Positions 8,711 through 18,104 of a stretch of DNA of 64,000 nucleotides are shown here, one piece after another (the stretch's first letter is position 1; every line of letters begins with the position of its first letter). Both the position numbers and the translations under genes were made by a program. The DNA comes from an uncultured Erysipelotrichaceae bacterium. Lineage in GTDB: Bacteria; Bacillota_I; Bacilli_A; Erysipelotrichales; Erysipelotrichaceae. Under the pieces are notes generated by a model. It saw only the letters and a list, made by a program, of their open reading frames with translations, was not told the DNA's origin and did not search any database. The DNA is taken from the NCBI GenBank assembly GCA_947385085.1, contig CANDJN010000004.1, forward strand, positions 1 to 64,000, in the 5' to 3' direction.

Positions 8711-9490
8711 TTACCAATTTTCCACTTCGATGATATGCTTGGGACGATGGTCGGGAGATTGTTCAAAAAATTGTTGGTGCTGCGGCTTTAACGGTTCACT
8801 GAAGAAGTAATCAAAATCATGAAAATCCGCAAATTGATAGTTGGCCGGCGCATCAAATTTGGATTGATCGGAGATCAGCACTTTCTGATTGGAATGCTGA
8901 ATTACCATTTTAATAAAATTATGTTCGGAATGTGACTTGGTGGCAGGACCCGTCAATCCCTTACAGCCGTCCATGCCGCAAATACACATATCAAAATAAA
9001 TATCCTGAATCATGTTCATGGCATAGGGCCCGATCATTCGTTTGCCATGATCATAAAACTGCCCTCCGATGACAAATAAAGTGTGTCTGGTGTCCTGTAA
9101 CAGTGAAATGACCTCAAAGGAATTGGTGAAGATCGTCAGATTCTTTTTGAGCTTTAACAGGGAACATAAATATAGATTGGTGCTGGAAGAGGCGATGAAT
9201 AACACGGAATCATCTTTGATATAGCGAAGCAGATTACGCGCCAGTGATTTTTTGATTTCGTTGTGTTCCTGCTTGCGGATCGCAAACGGCACTTCGGCCG
9301 CTTCATTGCGCAGTACGGCTCCCCCGTGAATGCGGACGAGGATTCCCTTCTTTTCCAGATATTCCAAATCGAGGCGAATGGTTTCGTTGCTTACTTTGAA
9401 TTCCTCCGACAGCTCTCGAACCGATACACTGCGCTCCATGGTGATCTTATCGGTAATGGCTTCGCGTCGTTTTTCGTTTTTTGTCTTCAT
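8711..9490 (-). CDS. DeoR-family transcriptional regulator
   Basis: This is a 259-residue regulator with an N-terminal helix-turn-helix (about residues 5-55, with SVRELSEEFKVSNETIRLDL and the IHGGA hinge). A C-terminal DeoR sugar-phosphate sensor domain follows, with GGQFYDHGKRMIGP and the SDQSKF segment. It lies directly upstream of the nanE operon on the same strand and is separated from it by its own terminator and the operon promoter. It is the obvious candidate repressor, responding to a phosphorylated intermediate. The start has a good AAAGGAG site. Confidence 0.88.
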   Translation of the reverse strand: MKTKNEKRREAITDKITMERSVSVRELSEEFKVSNETIRLDLEYLEKKGILVRIHGGAVLRNEAAEVPFAIRKQEHNEIKKSLARNLLRYIKDDSVLFIASSSTNLYLCSLLKLKKNLTIFTNSFEVISLLQDTRHTLFVIGGQFYDHGKRMIGPYAMNMIQDIYFDMCICGMDGCKGLTGPATKSHSEHNFIKMVIQHSNQKVLISDQSKFDAPANYQFADFHDFDYFFSEPLKPQHQQFFEQSPDHRPKHIIEVENW

Positions 9491-9546
9491 GGTGCTGCTC
9501 CTTTGATCGGAAATGAAATTAATGACGATGATTTACTACAGAATGG

Positions 9547-9801
9547 TTACGGTTTGACCCGATGAGCGGTAATGATCGTGTAAGAGTGCGCGTTTACGGT
9601 AATCATCACATCGTCACAGCGCACATACCAGTTCTTGCCGTTGCGCATGATCATGGCATCGGGCGAGGTGATTTTTTTCCGGCACCAGGCAACGACATCC
9701 TCGCTGTCAAGTGACAGATTCCGTTTGATGCGCTCCACGCCCAGCGCTGTCGTATGTAATTGATCACAATGGGTAAGCAATTCGCTTTGATTCATATTCA
9801 T
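9547..9801 (-). CDS. DUF3781 family small protein
   Basis: This 84-residue cytosolic protein matches the DUF3781 family, small proteins of unknown function in Bacillota. The pattern ALGVERIKRNL, a central WCRKKI and the C-terminal VNAHSYTIITAH are characteristic. It lies 32 bases downstream of the methyltransferase gene and 56 bases upstream of the deoR-type gene on the same strand, so the three may be co-transcribed. No function is proposed. Confidence 0.75.
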   Translation of the reverse strand: MNMNQSELLTHCDQLHTTALGVERIKRNLSLDSEDVVAWCRKKITSPDAMIMRNGKNWYVRCDDVMITVNAHSYTIITAHRVKP

Positions 9802-9833
9802 ACCTCTGCTTTCATGTGACTTGTGATGCTTGT

Positions 9834-10730
9834 TTATTCGCCTTGTTTTCGCGTTGGTGCTTTGCGCCAGCGACCGTAGATGCCGCAGGGCAGGGTGGTA
9901 TGTGTGGCGCTGATGGGCAGTCCCATCTCTCCCGCTTCTAACATTCCACCAGGATGCTTGGCTAGTATCGTCGTATTCAGAATGTTATACAAGACCGTCG
10001 GTGAAAAACCGGTGGTATAGGAATTCACAAGGAAAAAGAGCGGATCAGGATCAAGGATTTCCAGACAGGCGCAAATGAGCGGATACAGCTGATCCTCGAT
10101 CTTCCATACCTCACCGCCGGGACCGCGGCCGTAGCTTGGCGGATCCATGACGATGCCGTGATAAGTTCGCCCGCGCCGTTTTTCGCGTGCGACAAATTTT
10201 AGGACATCATCCACAATAAAACGGATTTTATGTTGTTCAAGATGCGAGAGACGCATATTTTCCTTCGCCCAGCTAACCATGCCTTTACTGGCATCCACAT
10301 GAACGACTTCTTGGGCGCCGCCGTAGGCACACGCCATTGTAGCGCCGCCGGTATACGCAAACAGGTTGAGGATGCGCACTGCATCTTTTGCCTGTTGGAT
10401 CTGTTCGATCATAAAATCCCAGTTCGCCGCTTGTTCCGGAAATAAGCCGGTATGCTTAAATCCCATCGGAGCGATCTGAAAGCGCAGCTGCCGATAGGAA
10501 ATCGTCCATGATTCGGGAACGACCTGCTTGTATTCCCATTTACCGCCGCCGCTTTTTGAACGATGATAATGCGCATGAGGATGATCCCATAAATCCTGAT
10601 GATTTTGGATGGGCCATAATGCCTGTGGATCCGGACGACGTAAAATGATTTTGCCCCATCGTTCCAGCTTTTCGCCGTCTCCCGCATCCAGGCATTCATA
10701 ATCTTGCCACTTATCGGCACATTGATCCAT
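9834..10730 (-). CDS. Class I SAM-dependent methyltransferase, RlmI/RlmK-like
   Basis: This 298-residue Rossmann-fold methyltransferase resembles those that modify 23S rRNA. The SAM-binding FAYTGGATMACA is followed by VHVDAS, and the catalytic-type motif MDPPSYGRG is clear. I choose ATG 10730 rather than the upstream TTG at 10748, because the AGGAG ribosome binding site lies between them, eight bases before the ATG. The family includes enzymes that act on rRNA bases. The precise target is not deducible. Confidence 0.82.
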   Translation of the reverse strand: MDQCADKWQDYECLDAGDGEKLERWGKIILRRPDPQALWPIQNHQDLWDHPHAHYHRSKSGGGKWEYKQVVPESWTISYRQLRFQIAPMGFKHTGLFPEQAANWDFMIEQIQQAKDAVRILNLFAYTGGATMACAYGGAQEVVHVDASKGMVSWAKENMRLSHLEQHKIRFIVDDVLKFVAREKRRGRTYHGIVMDPPSYGRGPGGEVWKIEDQLYPLICACLEILDPDPLFFLVNSYTTGFSPTVLYNILNTTILAKHPGGMLEAGEMGLPISATHTTLPCGIYGRWRKAPTRKQGE

Positions 10731-10851
10731 AACAACAGCTCCTATCAATTAATGTGTGAATATTATACCATGATTTCACATACTTTTCTCACGCAAAAGT
10801 AAATGAAGTATGATACAATTAAGAAACCATTGAAAAATAAGGAGGAAACGC

Positions 10852-12018
10852 ATGATCAATAAACTTTTAGACGATTGCTTTCAGTGCGAGCTACATACCT
10901 CGCTAAGCGATGTGATTGAAGAACATTCCTTGTACTGGCATGCTTTTAAGGAAACGATATTCTTTATGGAAAAGGGCGGTATGGCTTCGGATATCGGTGT
11001 GATAAACGGCAAAAATGTACTGGGACTGCGCGAGCGCAATGGCAAGCAGTGGCATCTGTTGGAGGAAAAGCTGGATGAGAATGAGCCGGTATTTATGAGC
11101 ATCAATCTGCATGAGCGTTTTCGCAAATGCCAGATTCATACGACCCAGCATTTGATCAGTGCGCTACTCGGCAATATTTATAAAGTAAAGACGCTTTCGC
11201 ATCATGTCAGTGATGATGAAAATGATATTGAATTTGATTTTGATCATTTTACGGATAAAATGGCTTCGGAATTGATGGTATTATGCAACGGGCTGATTCG
11301 TGATGATCTGGAAGTGAGCATTCACTATCCAACGCGTACTGAGGCGGCGCTTCATGTGAAGGAAGAAGATCTGCATCATGAGGATGAGCTGCGCGTTGTG
11401 CGCATCGGCAATTTGGATTATAACCTGTGCGGCTGTATGCACGTTCCCAGCCTGCGTTATCTTCAGATGATCTACATCAGCGGCTATGAAAAGACAACCC
11501 GCGGCTATAAGGTGAAATATCTTTGCGGGGATCAGCTGCTGGATGGTGTGGATCGCCGTTATCATGTGCTGAATGAAGCGGCGCAGACGCTGGCAGTGTC
11601 TCATTTATATTTGAATACGGGCATCCATCGGGTAATCAACGATCAGAAAGCGGCAATGCGCGAGGTTGCGGTGTGGAAACAGAAGAGCTTTGCGCTGTTT
11701 GCACAACAGTTTGTAAAAAAGGATGACTCGCTGCTGGTTCATGTCTTTGAGGATTGGGATGTGAAATCCGTTGGGCAGCTGGCGAGCTATCTTGCGAACC
11801 AGTGCCAACGATCATGCGTTCTGTTGGCGGTGCTGAATGAAAAAAGCCATGTGGTGATCGCTCGCGCTAAGGATCAAAGCGGAGATGCGCTCCGGCTTTT
11901 CCGCACGCTGGCGGATCGCTTTGGCTTACAGGGCGGGGGAAATGAGACCATGGCACAAGGTGGAGGTTCCTGTAGTGACGAATTGGTTCAATATGTAAAA
12001 TCCATACAAAAAATATAA
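10852..12018 (+). CDS. AlaX-like alanyl-tRNA editing protein with DHHA1-type tail
   Basis: This 388-residue protein carries the zinc-dependent editing domain of alanyl-tRNA synthetase as a free-standing protein. The ligands His96 and His100 (HTTQH), then Cys193 and His197 (CGCMH), are all present. The C-terminal region ends in glycine-rich GLQGGGNE and QGGG segments, as in DHHA1 domains. Such long AlaX proteins hydrolyse Ser- or Gly-tRNAAla in trans. The ribosome binding site AAGGAGG is well placed. The N-terminal part is diverged, so tRNA specificity is uncertain. Confidence 0.82.
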   Translation: MINKLLDDCFQCELHTSLSDVIEEHSLYWHAFKETIFFMEKGGMASDIGVINGKNVLGLRERNGKQWHLLEEKLDENEPVFMSINLHERFRKCQIHTTQHLISALLGNIYKVKTLSHHVSDDENDIEFDFDHFTDKMASELMVLCNGLIRDDLEVSIHYPTRTEAALHVKEEDLHHEDELRVVRIGNLDYNLCGCMHVPSLRYLQMIYISGYEKTTRGYKVKYLCGDQLLDGVDRRYHVLNEAAQTLAVSHLYLNTGIHRVINDQKAAMREVAVWKQKSFALFAQQFVKKDDSLLVHVFEDWDVKSVGQLASYLANQCQRSCVLLAVLNEKSHVVIARAKDQSGDALRLFRTLADRFGLQGGGNETMAQGGGSCSDELVQYVKSIQKI

Positions 12019-12056
12019 ACTTTATGGTATACTGTTACTGATATTGGGAGGTCACC

Positions 12057-12662
12057 ATGAAAGATCGAATCATTAAAATTATGTTTTGTTGCGTCATCGG
12101 ATCATTGCTTGTGGTCAGTGGCTGTTCCAAACAGGAAGAAAAAAAAGAAGAAGAAAAACTGACGTTGGTCAAAAATTCAGTGTATACGGCGCCAACCAAT
12201 CCCACTAATCCACAAATTAAGGTGTATAATGAATTGTCGGATGCATTGAATAACAATGCGCCGCAGTCAGAGGTTGCGTCATTAGTGGCGGTGAACTTCG
12301 CATATGAGTTTTTCTCGCTGTATCAAAAGAACGGTAAAGAAGATATCGGCGGCTTGACTTTCTTACCACAGGATGAAATAGAGGCATTTACCTCCTATGC
12401 GATGCTACATTACTATAACAATTATGCTACGGTCGTATCGCAATACAGTAAAGATGATTTGCCGAATGTTATTATGCATGAGGTTAGCTCGGTAGAGGAA
12501 ACCGATATTGCGTATAATCAGCTTGTCTATGATGGATATAGGGTCGGATTGATATTAAAATACGCAGACAGTAAATTGCCGGTAGACGGACTAAAGACGA
12601 CGATGCATGTGCAGGTTTGTAATATGGATGGAGTCTATCGTGTCGTTGCGGTGGAGGATTAA
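12057..12662 (+). CDS. Putative lipoprotein of unknown function
   Basis: This is a 201-residue protein with a short signal peptide and a lipobox-like VSGC (Cys at about residue 22), followed by a low-complexity Lys/Glu stretch. The rest is a compact mixed domain I do not recognise, rich in Tyr and Asn. It is preceded by GGGAGG and a TATACT-like -10 element, so it may have its own promoter. It should be anchored on the outer membrane surface. A strong hairpin terminator follows directly. Confidence 0.7.
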   Translation: MKDRIIKIMFCCVIGSLLVVSGCSKQEEKKEEEKLTLVKNSVYTAPTNPTNPQIKVYNELSDALNNNAPQSEVASLVAVNFAYEFFSLYQKNGKEDIGGLTFLPQDEIEAFTSYAMLHYYNNYATVVSQYSKDDLPNVIMHEVSSVEETDIAYNQLVYDGYRVGLILKYADSKLPVDGLKTTMHVQVCNMDGVYRVVAVED

Positions 12663-12663
12663 C

Positions 12664-12686
12664 AGGACGAAAAATTCGTCCTTTTT
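12664..12686 (+). terminator. Intrinsic terminator
   Basis: Stem AGGACGAA/TTCGTCCT with a three-base loop and a T-run lies just after the lipoprotein stop codon. The next gene's AAAGGAG site follows immediately, so that gene is reached by read-through or by a promoter I cannot see. Confidence 0.75.
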
Positions 12687-12701
12687 GAAAGGAGTAAGCG
12701 G

Positions 12702-13940
12702 ATGGCGATTGAAGTAGCGCTGGAGGCACAGTTGGAGGAAGAAAAGGATTTTGAAGGTTATTTGCATCTGGTGGCAGAATTGGCACAAAAATGGCAGCTC
12801 AAAATGGAAATCATGGATACTTATGCGCTGATTGATGTGTGTCCGGAAGGAACGATACAGATGAGCTTTACAGACGGCTTTCTTTCCATAACGGCGCAGA
12901 CTGCGATGGCAGGACCGGGTTTTCATGCATATGTCTGTGATTTTTTTCATGCCATTGAAGAGAAAAGCCCGCTTACTTTGACGGTAATTGATCCAGCGCA
13001 TTATTATTCTCATCATAACTTCGATCGTCTTGTCAAAGAGGTGTTTCATAAATGGCTGAGCGAGATTGCTCAATATTTGCACAACATCAGTGATCAAGAT
13101 GATTGTGATCAAGTCTCTCTTTTATGGCCTGATGGTTATTATCAGCCGCTAGCGAAAAAGGGGTATGTAGTTACACTGATGGGATATATTAGCATGGAAG
13201 ATTTTTGGAAACAAGATATGGAGGAATTGGCAGAGCGTTTTTTTGTCTGGAATCATTTGGGACGCGATGGCGCCTATTATCGCAATGCGGCTTTAAATCT
13301 ATTGTGGAAGGAATGCTACTTTGAATATTCCAATATGAATGAAATGACGGAAAAGTATGCGGATACCATATTGGATTATCTGGAGATTGCTCATCGTCTG
13401 GATCCGCTAATGGCATTGCCGATGAAGGAGTATCAACGGCTATGTGAGATTCGTCTTCGGGAAAAACGAATTCATGAGGCAAACGAAATGCACTTTGATT
13501 TGCCCATTGGTTATCGCCGTGACATTGTGAATGTCGGTTTCGGTTGCTGGAATATTCCAATTAGCGGGTTTACCCAAGTGAATTTCAACGAAAGCACCCA
13601 AGCACTGTATTTGACTGCGCCGTATCGAAGCGTGGAAGATCCATGGCAATGGATGGCAAAGATAAATGTGATCGAGCAGGAATCCATGATAGAAGAAAGG
13701 TTAAGAGAATGGGATGAGGTGAAGGATGTGATTGACCTCAGTCATGATCAAGTGAAGGGCAAAGCTTGTTTACAAAACAATGGAGACGGTTATTTCCAAG
13801 TGCGCGCCTATTGCATTTATGAAAATCAAATGCTGTTACAGGAATGGACGATCAATGGGGAAACAACGGCAAAAGCATTAATCAAGCAGCTCAAACAAAT
13901 TCATGCTTATCAACCTGCAAAGGAAAACTATCAGGCATAG
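12702..13940 (+). CDS. Hypothetical protein, 412 residues
   Basis: This is an acidic soluble protein with no signal peptide or membrane segment and no motif I recognise. It has a good ribosome binding site (AAAGGAG). The middle is rich in aromatic residues and contains an R-L-x-P-L-M-A-L-P stretch. The C-terminal third contains two similar beta-rich segments around GFTQVNFNE and GYFQVRAYC. The preceding lipoprotein and this gene may form a unit separated by an attenuating terminator. Function unknown. Confidence 0.65.
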   Translation: MAIEVALEAQLEEEKDFEGYLHLVAELAQKWQLKMEIMDTYALIDVCPEGTIQMSFTDGFLSITAQTAMAGPGFHAYVCDFFHAIEEKSPLTLTVIDPAHYYSHHNFDRLVKEVFHKWLSEIAQYLHNISDQDDCDQVSLLWPDGYYQPLAKKGYVVTLMGYISMEDFWKQDMEELAERFFVWNHLGRDGAYYRNAALNLLWKECYFEYSNMNEMTEKYADTILDYLEIAHRLDPLMALPMKEYQRLCEIRLREKRIHEANEMHFDLPIGYRRDIVNVGFGCWNIPISGFTQVNFNESTQALYLTAPYRSVEDPWQWMAKINVIEQESMIEERLREWDEVKDVIDLSHDQVKGKACLQNNGDGYFQVRAYCIYENQMLLQEWTINGETTAKALIKQLKQIHAYQPAKENYQA

Positions 13941-13978
13941 ATGAAAGCGAACGATTAATGAAAAGTAATTATGCAGAC

Positions 13979-14029
13979 ATTGGCCTTTAAAGGATTCGGC
14001 GATGCGCGGGTCATGAAGGCTTTTTTTCA
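13979..14029 (+). terminator. Possible terminator after the hypothetical gene
   Basis: GGCCTT and AAGGCT flank an unstructured-looking 35-base loop and are followed by seven T residues. The stem is short, so this is a weak call. The remaining bases to 14150 show no feature. Confidence 0.35.
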
Positions 14030-14150
14030 GTAGCTTTAGTATATCATTTCGCATGTATATGAATAAATGCGATGATAGCTTGAAATTAGTAATATGATGG
14101 GAATTAATTAGTAGAAGGCAACGCTATTATTTGTAATTCTTATGCTTCTA

Positions 14151-14279
14151 TCATACTTTCTTTTTACATTTCGGACAGTGAAGAGGATAGTTCTTTAAAA
14201 CTGTATCTTTACTTATTCTGTCACGAACTTTATTTCCGCATACAGGGTGGCGTATCCATTTTGTTACATTTTTATCCAT
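14151..14279 (-). CDS. Cysteine-rich KTR-type small protein (mobile-element associated)
   Basis: The 42-residue product from ATG 14279 has the pattern WIRHPVCGNK...PLHCPKCKK of the cysteine-rich KTR proteins found in conjugative elements. The first CxxC is degraded to HxxC here and the usual C-terminal tail is missing, so it may be non-functional. A longer reading from 14387 would add an unrelated N-terminal stretch without a clear start. It follows two other small remnants on the same strand. Confidence 0.55.
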   Translation of the reverse strand: MDKNVTKWIRHPVCGNKVRDRISKDTVLKNYPLHCPKCKKKV

Positions 14280-14301
14280 TGTTTTATTCTTGTTATATAA
14301 A

Positions 14302-14505
14302 TTATTTTTGTGATATGGCTTCCAACATAAAATCAGTATCATGTTGGCAATATAAACTCTTATCAATTTCGCCAGTAAATATTTCATTTCTTACTAACGA
14401 TTGATATTCTAATGCGTCATCTGTAAGAAAATAGTCATAGTGACCATTATGATTGGTTTCAGTTTTGATGTATAATTTAATCTGTTTCTGCTTACTCATA
14501 GTCAT
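14302..14505 (-). CDS. Small hypothetical protein of a mobile-element remnant
   Basis: This 67-residue soluble protein overlaps the preceding gene's stop with an ATGA junction at 14502-14505, a sign of translational coupling. I do not recognise a family. It is rich in Lys, Tyr and His. Its position between a broken gene and a KTR protein suggests it belonged to an integrative conjugative element. Confidence 0.5.
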   Translation of the reverse strand: MTMSKQKQIKLYIKTETNHNGHYDYFLTDDALEYQSLVRNEIFTGEIDKSLYCQHDTDFMLEAISQK

Positions 14506-14843
14506 TTATCCTCTATGAAGATATAGCTCATAAGCTCATCAATTAACTTGTTAATAGTTTCTTTTCTGTATTCATCAATCAGTAAATCTGAATATTTCGC
14601 TAAATTGATTATATGAACTTAATTATCTATTACTTCGGGATTTACTTTTTTTGTATCGACATTTCCTAAATAAGAATTTTTCTTATCCACTCTGTTTCCG
14701 TATCTGTATAACTTTCCTTTGAAAATTTTTTCAGTCAGTTTATCAATTTCCTTATGTTCTTTAAAATAAAATGAAATTTCGGGTGTATCAAATAGACTTT
14801 CAAAAAATAGGAACACTTTTATCATTACTGACGCATATACCAT
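14502..14843 (-). pseudogene. Broken accessory gene with an in-frame stop
   Basis: The reading frame runs from 14843 (74 codons) to a TAA at 14619-14621. It then continues in the same frame for 38 more sensible codons, rich in Lys, Glu, Leu and Ile, to TGA at 14502-14504, which overlaps the next start. The simplest reading is a nonsense mutation in a gene of at least 113 codons, probably also missing its 5' part. Family not recognised. Confidence 0.55.
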
Positions 14844-14865
14844 ATTAGGCGATCACCCGAATCGG

Positions 14866-14894
14866 TTGCGTTTTGCCATGAAAATTGATATACT
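14866..14894 (+). promoter_or_regulatory. Promoter of the cysS operon
   Basis: TTGCGT (14866-14871) and TATACT (14889-14894) are 17 bases apart. A short imperfect hairpin followed by seven T residues (about 14912-14947) lies in the leader and could attenuate, but it is weak. Confidence 0.6.
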
Positions 14895-14965
14895 AATAAA
14901 AATGAAAAACAAGACCGTCATAGATAGCGGATGCGGCTCTTTTTTTATCGAAAGGGTGAAATGTT

Positions 14966-16300
14966 ATGAAAATATTCAATAGTATGCACAACGAGATTGA
15001 AACCATTCAGCCGTTGATTGAAAACGAGATCAGTATGTATGTCTGCGGACCGACGGTGTATAATGATCCTCATATCGGCAATGCCCGTCCGATTATTGTA
15101 TTTGATACATTAAGAAGGACACTGGAAGCTGTCGGCTATCGGGTAAAATTTGTCAGTAACTATACCGATGTGGATGATAAAATTATTCAAAAGGCAAAGG
15201 AATTGGGGGTGGCGGAAAAGGAAGTCAGCGAGCGCTTTATCGCTGCGTATGATGAGGTTCGCAAGAATCTACATGCACAGATGCCGCAAGTTTGTCCAAG
15301 GGTAACGGAAACGATGGATGCGATTATCGCATTTATTGATTTACTTGTAAAAAAGAATCATGCGTATGTAGTGGACGGCGATGTTTATTTCCGAGTGGAA
15401 AGCGTATCGGAATATGGCGCTTTGTCGAATCAACAGATCGAAGATTTAATGGTCGGTGCGCGGATTGATGAGAATACCAAAAAAGCGAATCCGTTGGATT
15501 TTACTTTGTGGAAAAAGACAGATGAAGGCATTCAATGGGATTCTCCGTGGTCAAGGGGACGACCGGGATGGCATACCGAATGTGTTGTGATGATCAACGA
15601 TCACTTTCCCGATCATTTGATCGATATTCACGGTGGTGGAATGGACTTGAAATTTCCGCATCACGAGAACGAAATTGCGCAGTCGCGGGCTGCTTATGAC
15701 ACAGCGATTGCGAATTATTGGGTTCATAACGGTATGGTCAATATTGATGGTGAGAAAATGTCAAAGTCGCTTGGCAATGTGGTTTGGGCAAAGGATCTGA
15801 TCGCAAAAATCGGAGCGAATCCGATGCGCTGGTTGATGTTATCAACTCATTATCGCGCGCCTTTGAATATCAGCGATGAAAGCGTTGAAAATGCGCAAAA
15901 GGAATGTGCCAAGGTTTTGAATACGTTAAAACAGGCACATATTCGCTTGGCACGCGTTAATGCTGCTTTGGTGGGCAATGTTGCCGGCGATGTGGATGCG
16001 GCATTTATGTCTGCCATGGAAAACGACTTAAACACTCCTAACGCTTTTGCGACAGTGTTTGAAACGACTAAGCGACTGAATGCTTCTTTGCGGCAGCGAG
16101 AGTTTTTGGCAGCTGAGGTGATTTCCTATGTGCTGGCATTGGAAAAGATGCTTGATATTTTGGGAATACGCTATGAGCGGATCACATTGAATGAGAATGA
16201 TCGAGAATTGTTTGCGGCTTGGGAACAAGCCAAAGCGGCGAAGGATTTTCAAACCGCTGATGAATATCGCGCTCAGCTTACACAGCGAGGCTTATTATAG
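14966..16300 (+). CDS. cysS: Cysteinyl-tRNA synthetase
   Basis: This 444-residue class I synthetase charges tRNACys. Cys27 in YVCGPTVYN starts the zinc site, HIGN (36-39) is the HIGH motif, and GEKMSKSLGN is the KMSKS loop. GGMDLKFPHHENE supplies further zinc ligands. It is about 20 residues shorter than the Bacillus enzyme but complete. It heads the conserved block cysS-mrnC-rlmB-sigma-rpmG-secE-nusG, with the next gene starting right after its stop. Confidence 0.97.
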   Translation: MKIFNSMHNEIETIQPLIENEISMYVCGPTVYNDPHIGNARPIIVFDTLRRTLEAVGYRVKFVSNYTDVDDKIIQKAKELGVAEKEVSERFIAAYDEVRKNLHAQMPQVCPRVTETMDAIIAFIDLLVKKNHAYVVDGDVYFRVESVSEYGALSNQQIEDLMVGARIDENTKKANPLDFTLWKKTDEGIQWDSPWSRGRPGWHTECVVMINDHFPDHLIDIHGGGMDLKFPHHENEIAQSRAAYDTAIANYWVHNGMVNIDGEKMSKSLGNVVWAKDLIAKIGANPMRWLMLSTHYRAPLNISDESVENAQKECAKVLNTLKQAHIRLARVNAALVGNVAGDVDAAFMSAMENDLNTPNAFATVFETTKRLNASLRQREFLAAEVISYVLALEKMLDILGIRYERITLNENDRELFAAWEQAKAAKDFQTADEYRAQLTQRGLL

Positions 16301-16687
16301 ATGAAGGCAAAGGAATGCAACGGAACGACACTGGCATATATCGGCGATGCGGTGATGTCACTTTGGGTAAGAACGCGACAGGTTCAAGAGGGTTGCCAAA
16401 AGGCGGCGATCTTACAGCGCCAAAGTATCGCTTGGGTCAGTGCCCGCGCACAGGCACATTTTTTAGACGTCCTGATGCGCAAAGCGTTCTTCACGAGTGA
16501 AGAAATGGATATGGTACGGCGCGGTCGCAATGCCAAAAGCACCAGCAATGCGAAAAATGCCAGCGTACAGGATTATCGCATGGCAACGGGCTTGGAAGCA
16601 GTGATCGGCTATCTGTATCTCACCAAGCAAGAAGAACGTCTTCAGGCTTTATGGGCAGAAATACAAGAAATAGGTGAACAGAAGTGA
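16301..16687 (+). CDS. mrnC: Mini-ribonuclease III
   Basis: This 128-residue RNase III catalytic domain lacks a double-stranded RNA-binding domain, as in Mini-III, which matures 23S rRNA ends in Bacillota. The signature LAYIGDAVMSLWVR (about residues 10-23) includes the catalytic acidic residue, and RGRNAKS and EAVIGYLYL follow. It begins one base after the cysS stop, as in Bacillus. Confidence 0.93.
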   Translation: MKAKECNGTTLAYIGDAVMSLWVRTRQVQEGCQKAAILQRQSIAWVSARAQAHFLDVLMRKAFFTSEEMDMVRRGRNAKSTSNAKNASVQDYRMATGLEAVIGYLYLTKQEERLQALWAEIQEIGEQK

Positions 16688-17409
16688 CACAGTATGTATA
16701 CGGCAAAAATGTGGTTCGGCAATGCTTGTCTCAGGATAAGAAAATCTATGAAATCATCATGACCAAAACCGGAGCGGATCCAAAGCTTCAGCTTATGATG
16801 AAGGAAAAGCATGTGCCGATTCGCATCATGGAGCGAAAACAGATGGATGCGCTGTTAAAAACGGGCAGTCATCAGGGAATTGCGGCGAAAATTGATGACT
16901 ATCGCACTTATGATGTGGATACGATTTTGGACGGAATTCCGGAAGGGAAACTACCGTTATTAATCATGTTGGATGGCTTGGAGGATCCTCACAATTTAGG
17001 AGCGATCTTGCGGACAGCCGATGCGATCGGCGCAGATGGAATTTTGTTAGGGAAGCATCGCAGTGTATCCTTGACGCCGACAGTGGCAAAAGTGAGCACG
17101 GGTGCGATTGAGACGGTAAAGGTTGGGATAGTAAGCAACCTTTCCCAAACGTTGGAAAAGTTAAAAAAACGGGGCTTTTGGATTGTTGGCGCCGATGCGC
17201 ACGAAGCGATGAACTACCGTGACGCCCACTATGATGTACCGTTGGTTTTAGTCATCGGTTCGGAGGGCTTTGGTATTTCACCGCTTGTAAGGCGACACTG
17301 TGATTATGCGGTTGTCTTGCCGATGCGCGGCAGTGTAACCTCGCTGAATGCATCGGTGGCATGCGGAATTTTATTATATGAAATTGATGCCCAGCGTCAT
17401 TCCCGTTAA
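16684..17409 (+). CDS. rlmB: 23S rRNA (guanosine-2'-O-)-methyltransferase RlmB
   Basis: This is a 241-residue SpoU/TrmH-type knotted methyltransferase. The N-terminal substrate-binding domain is followed by the three SPOUT motifs: DPHNLGAILRTADA, LVIGSEGFGIS and LPMRGSVTSLNAS. It modifies G2251 of 23S rRNA in the characterised family. The start is a GTG at 16684 overlapping the mrnC stop (GTGA). Confidence 0.92.
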   Translation: MTQYVYGKNVVRQCLSQDKKIYEIIMTKTGADPKLQLMMKEKHVPIRIMERKQMDALLKTGSHQGIAAKIDDYRTYDVDTILDGIPEGKLPLLIMLDGLEDPHNLGAILRTADAIGADGILLGKHRSVSLTPTVAKVSTGAIETVKVGIVSNLSQTLEKLKKRGFWIVGADAHEAMNYRDAHYDVPLVLVIGSEGFGISPLVRRHCDYAVVLPMRGSVTSLNASVACGILLYEIDAQRHSR

Positions 17410-17426
17410 ATTTTACAGGAGGATGA

Positions 17427-18053
17427 ATGGATCACATACAGAGTGACAATGATTATGAATTATTGTATATGATCTATCAAATGGATGAAGTCAGTTTACA
17501 TACCTTACTATATAAATATCGTTCAATGGGTCAGGCACAGTTGCAGATTTATCTCAGCCCGGCAAATATGAAAGAATATGGTGAAGATTATATGGCGGAA
17601 ATCATGGCTTTGATTTATCAAGCGATTTACGCTTATCGTGAAGATCGCGGGGCATCATTTTCCACCTTTTGTTATCGCTTGTTTCATAACCGTATTATGA
17701 ATTATCGCCGGTACTTTTATACTTATCGTGGCCGCTGTGAGCGCAGTAGCCTTTCCTTAGATGTGACCGTGCACGACAATGATACGACAATGATGCAATT
17801 TCTTACCAATCGGGATAAATCACTGGAAGGTGTTTCTATCCTCGCTCGTGAACAACAAAAGGAACAGTTGAAAAAGCTGTTTTATGCTTTAAAACCACTG
17901 GAACGGAAAGTGATATGGATGTATTATGAGGGCTATTGTTATCAGGAAATTATGGAACACCTGCATATGGACTATCGCCAGATCGAATATATCCTCACCA
18001 AGGTTCGGAAGATACAAACATGCAAAGACTTGGAAATCACAAGCATTGATTGA
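17427..18053 (+). CDS. RNA polymerase sigma factor of the SigH position
   Basis: This 208-residue sigma-70-type factor has region 2 around IMALIYQAIYAYRED...SFSTFCYRLFHNRI and a C-terminal region 4 helix-turn-helix. Its place between rlmB and rpmG is where sigH lies in Bacillus, so it is probably the local SigH/ComX counterpart. The sequence is diverged, and the stress or competence regulon it serves cannot be deduced. The ribosome binding site is AGGAGG. Confidence 0.82.
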   Translation: MDHIQSDNDYELLYMIYQMDEVSLHTLLYKYRSMGQAQLQIYLSPANMKEYGEDYMAEIMALIYQAIYAYREDRGASFSTFCYRLFHNRIMNYRRYFYTYRGRCERSSLSLDVTVHDNDTTMMQFLTNRDKSLEGVSILAREQQKEQLKKLFYALKPLERKVIWMYYEGYCYQEIMEHLHMDYRQIEYILTKVRKIQTCKDLEITSID

Positions 18054-18104
18054 CTAACGCGGCGGTTTGTGATAAAGTAATGTGGCAAAGGTGAGGTGGA
18101 TGGC

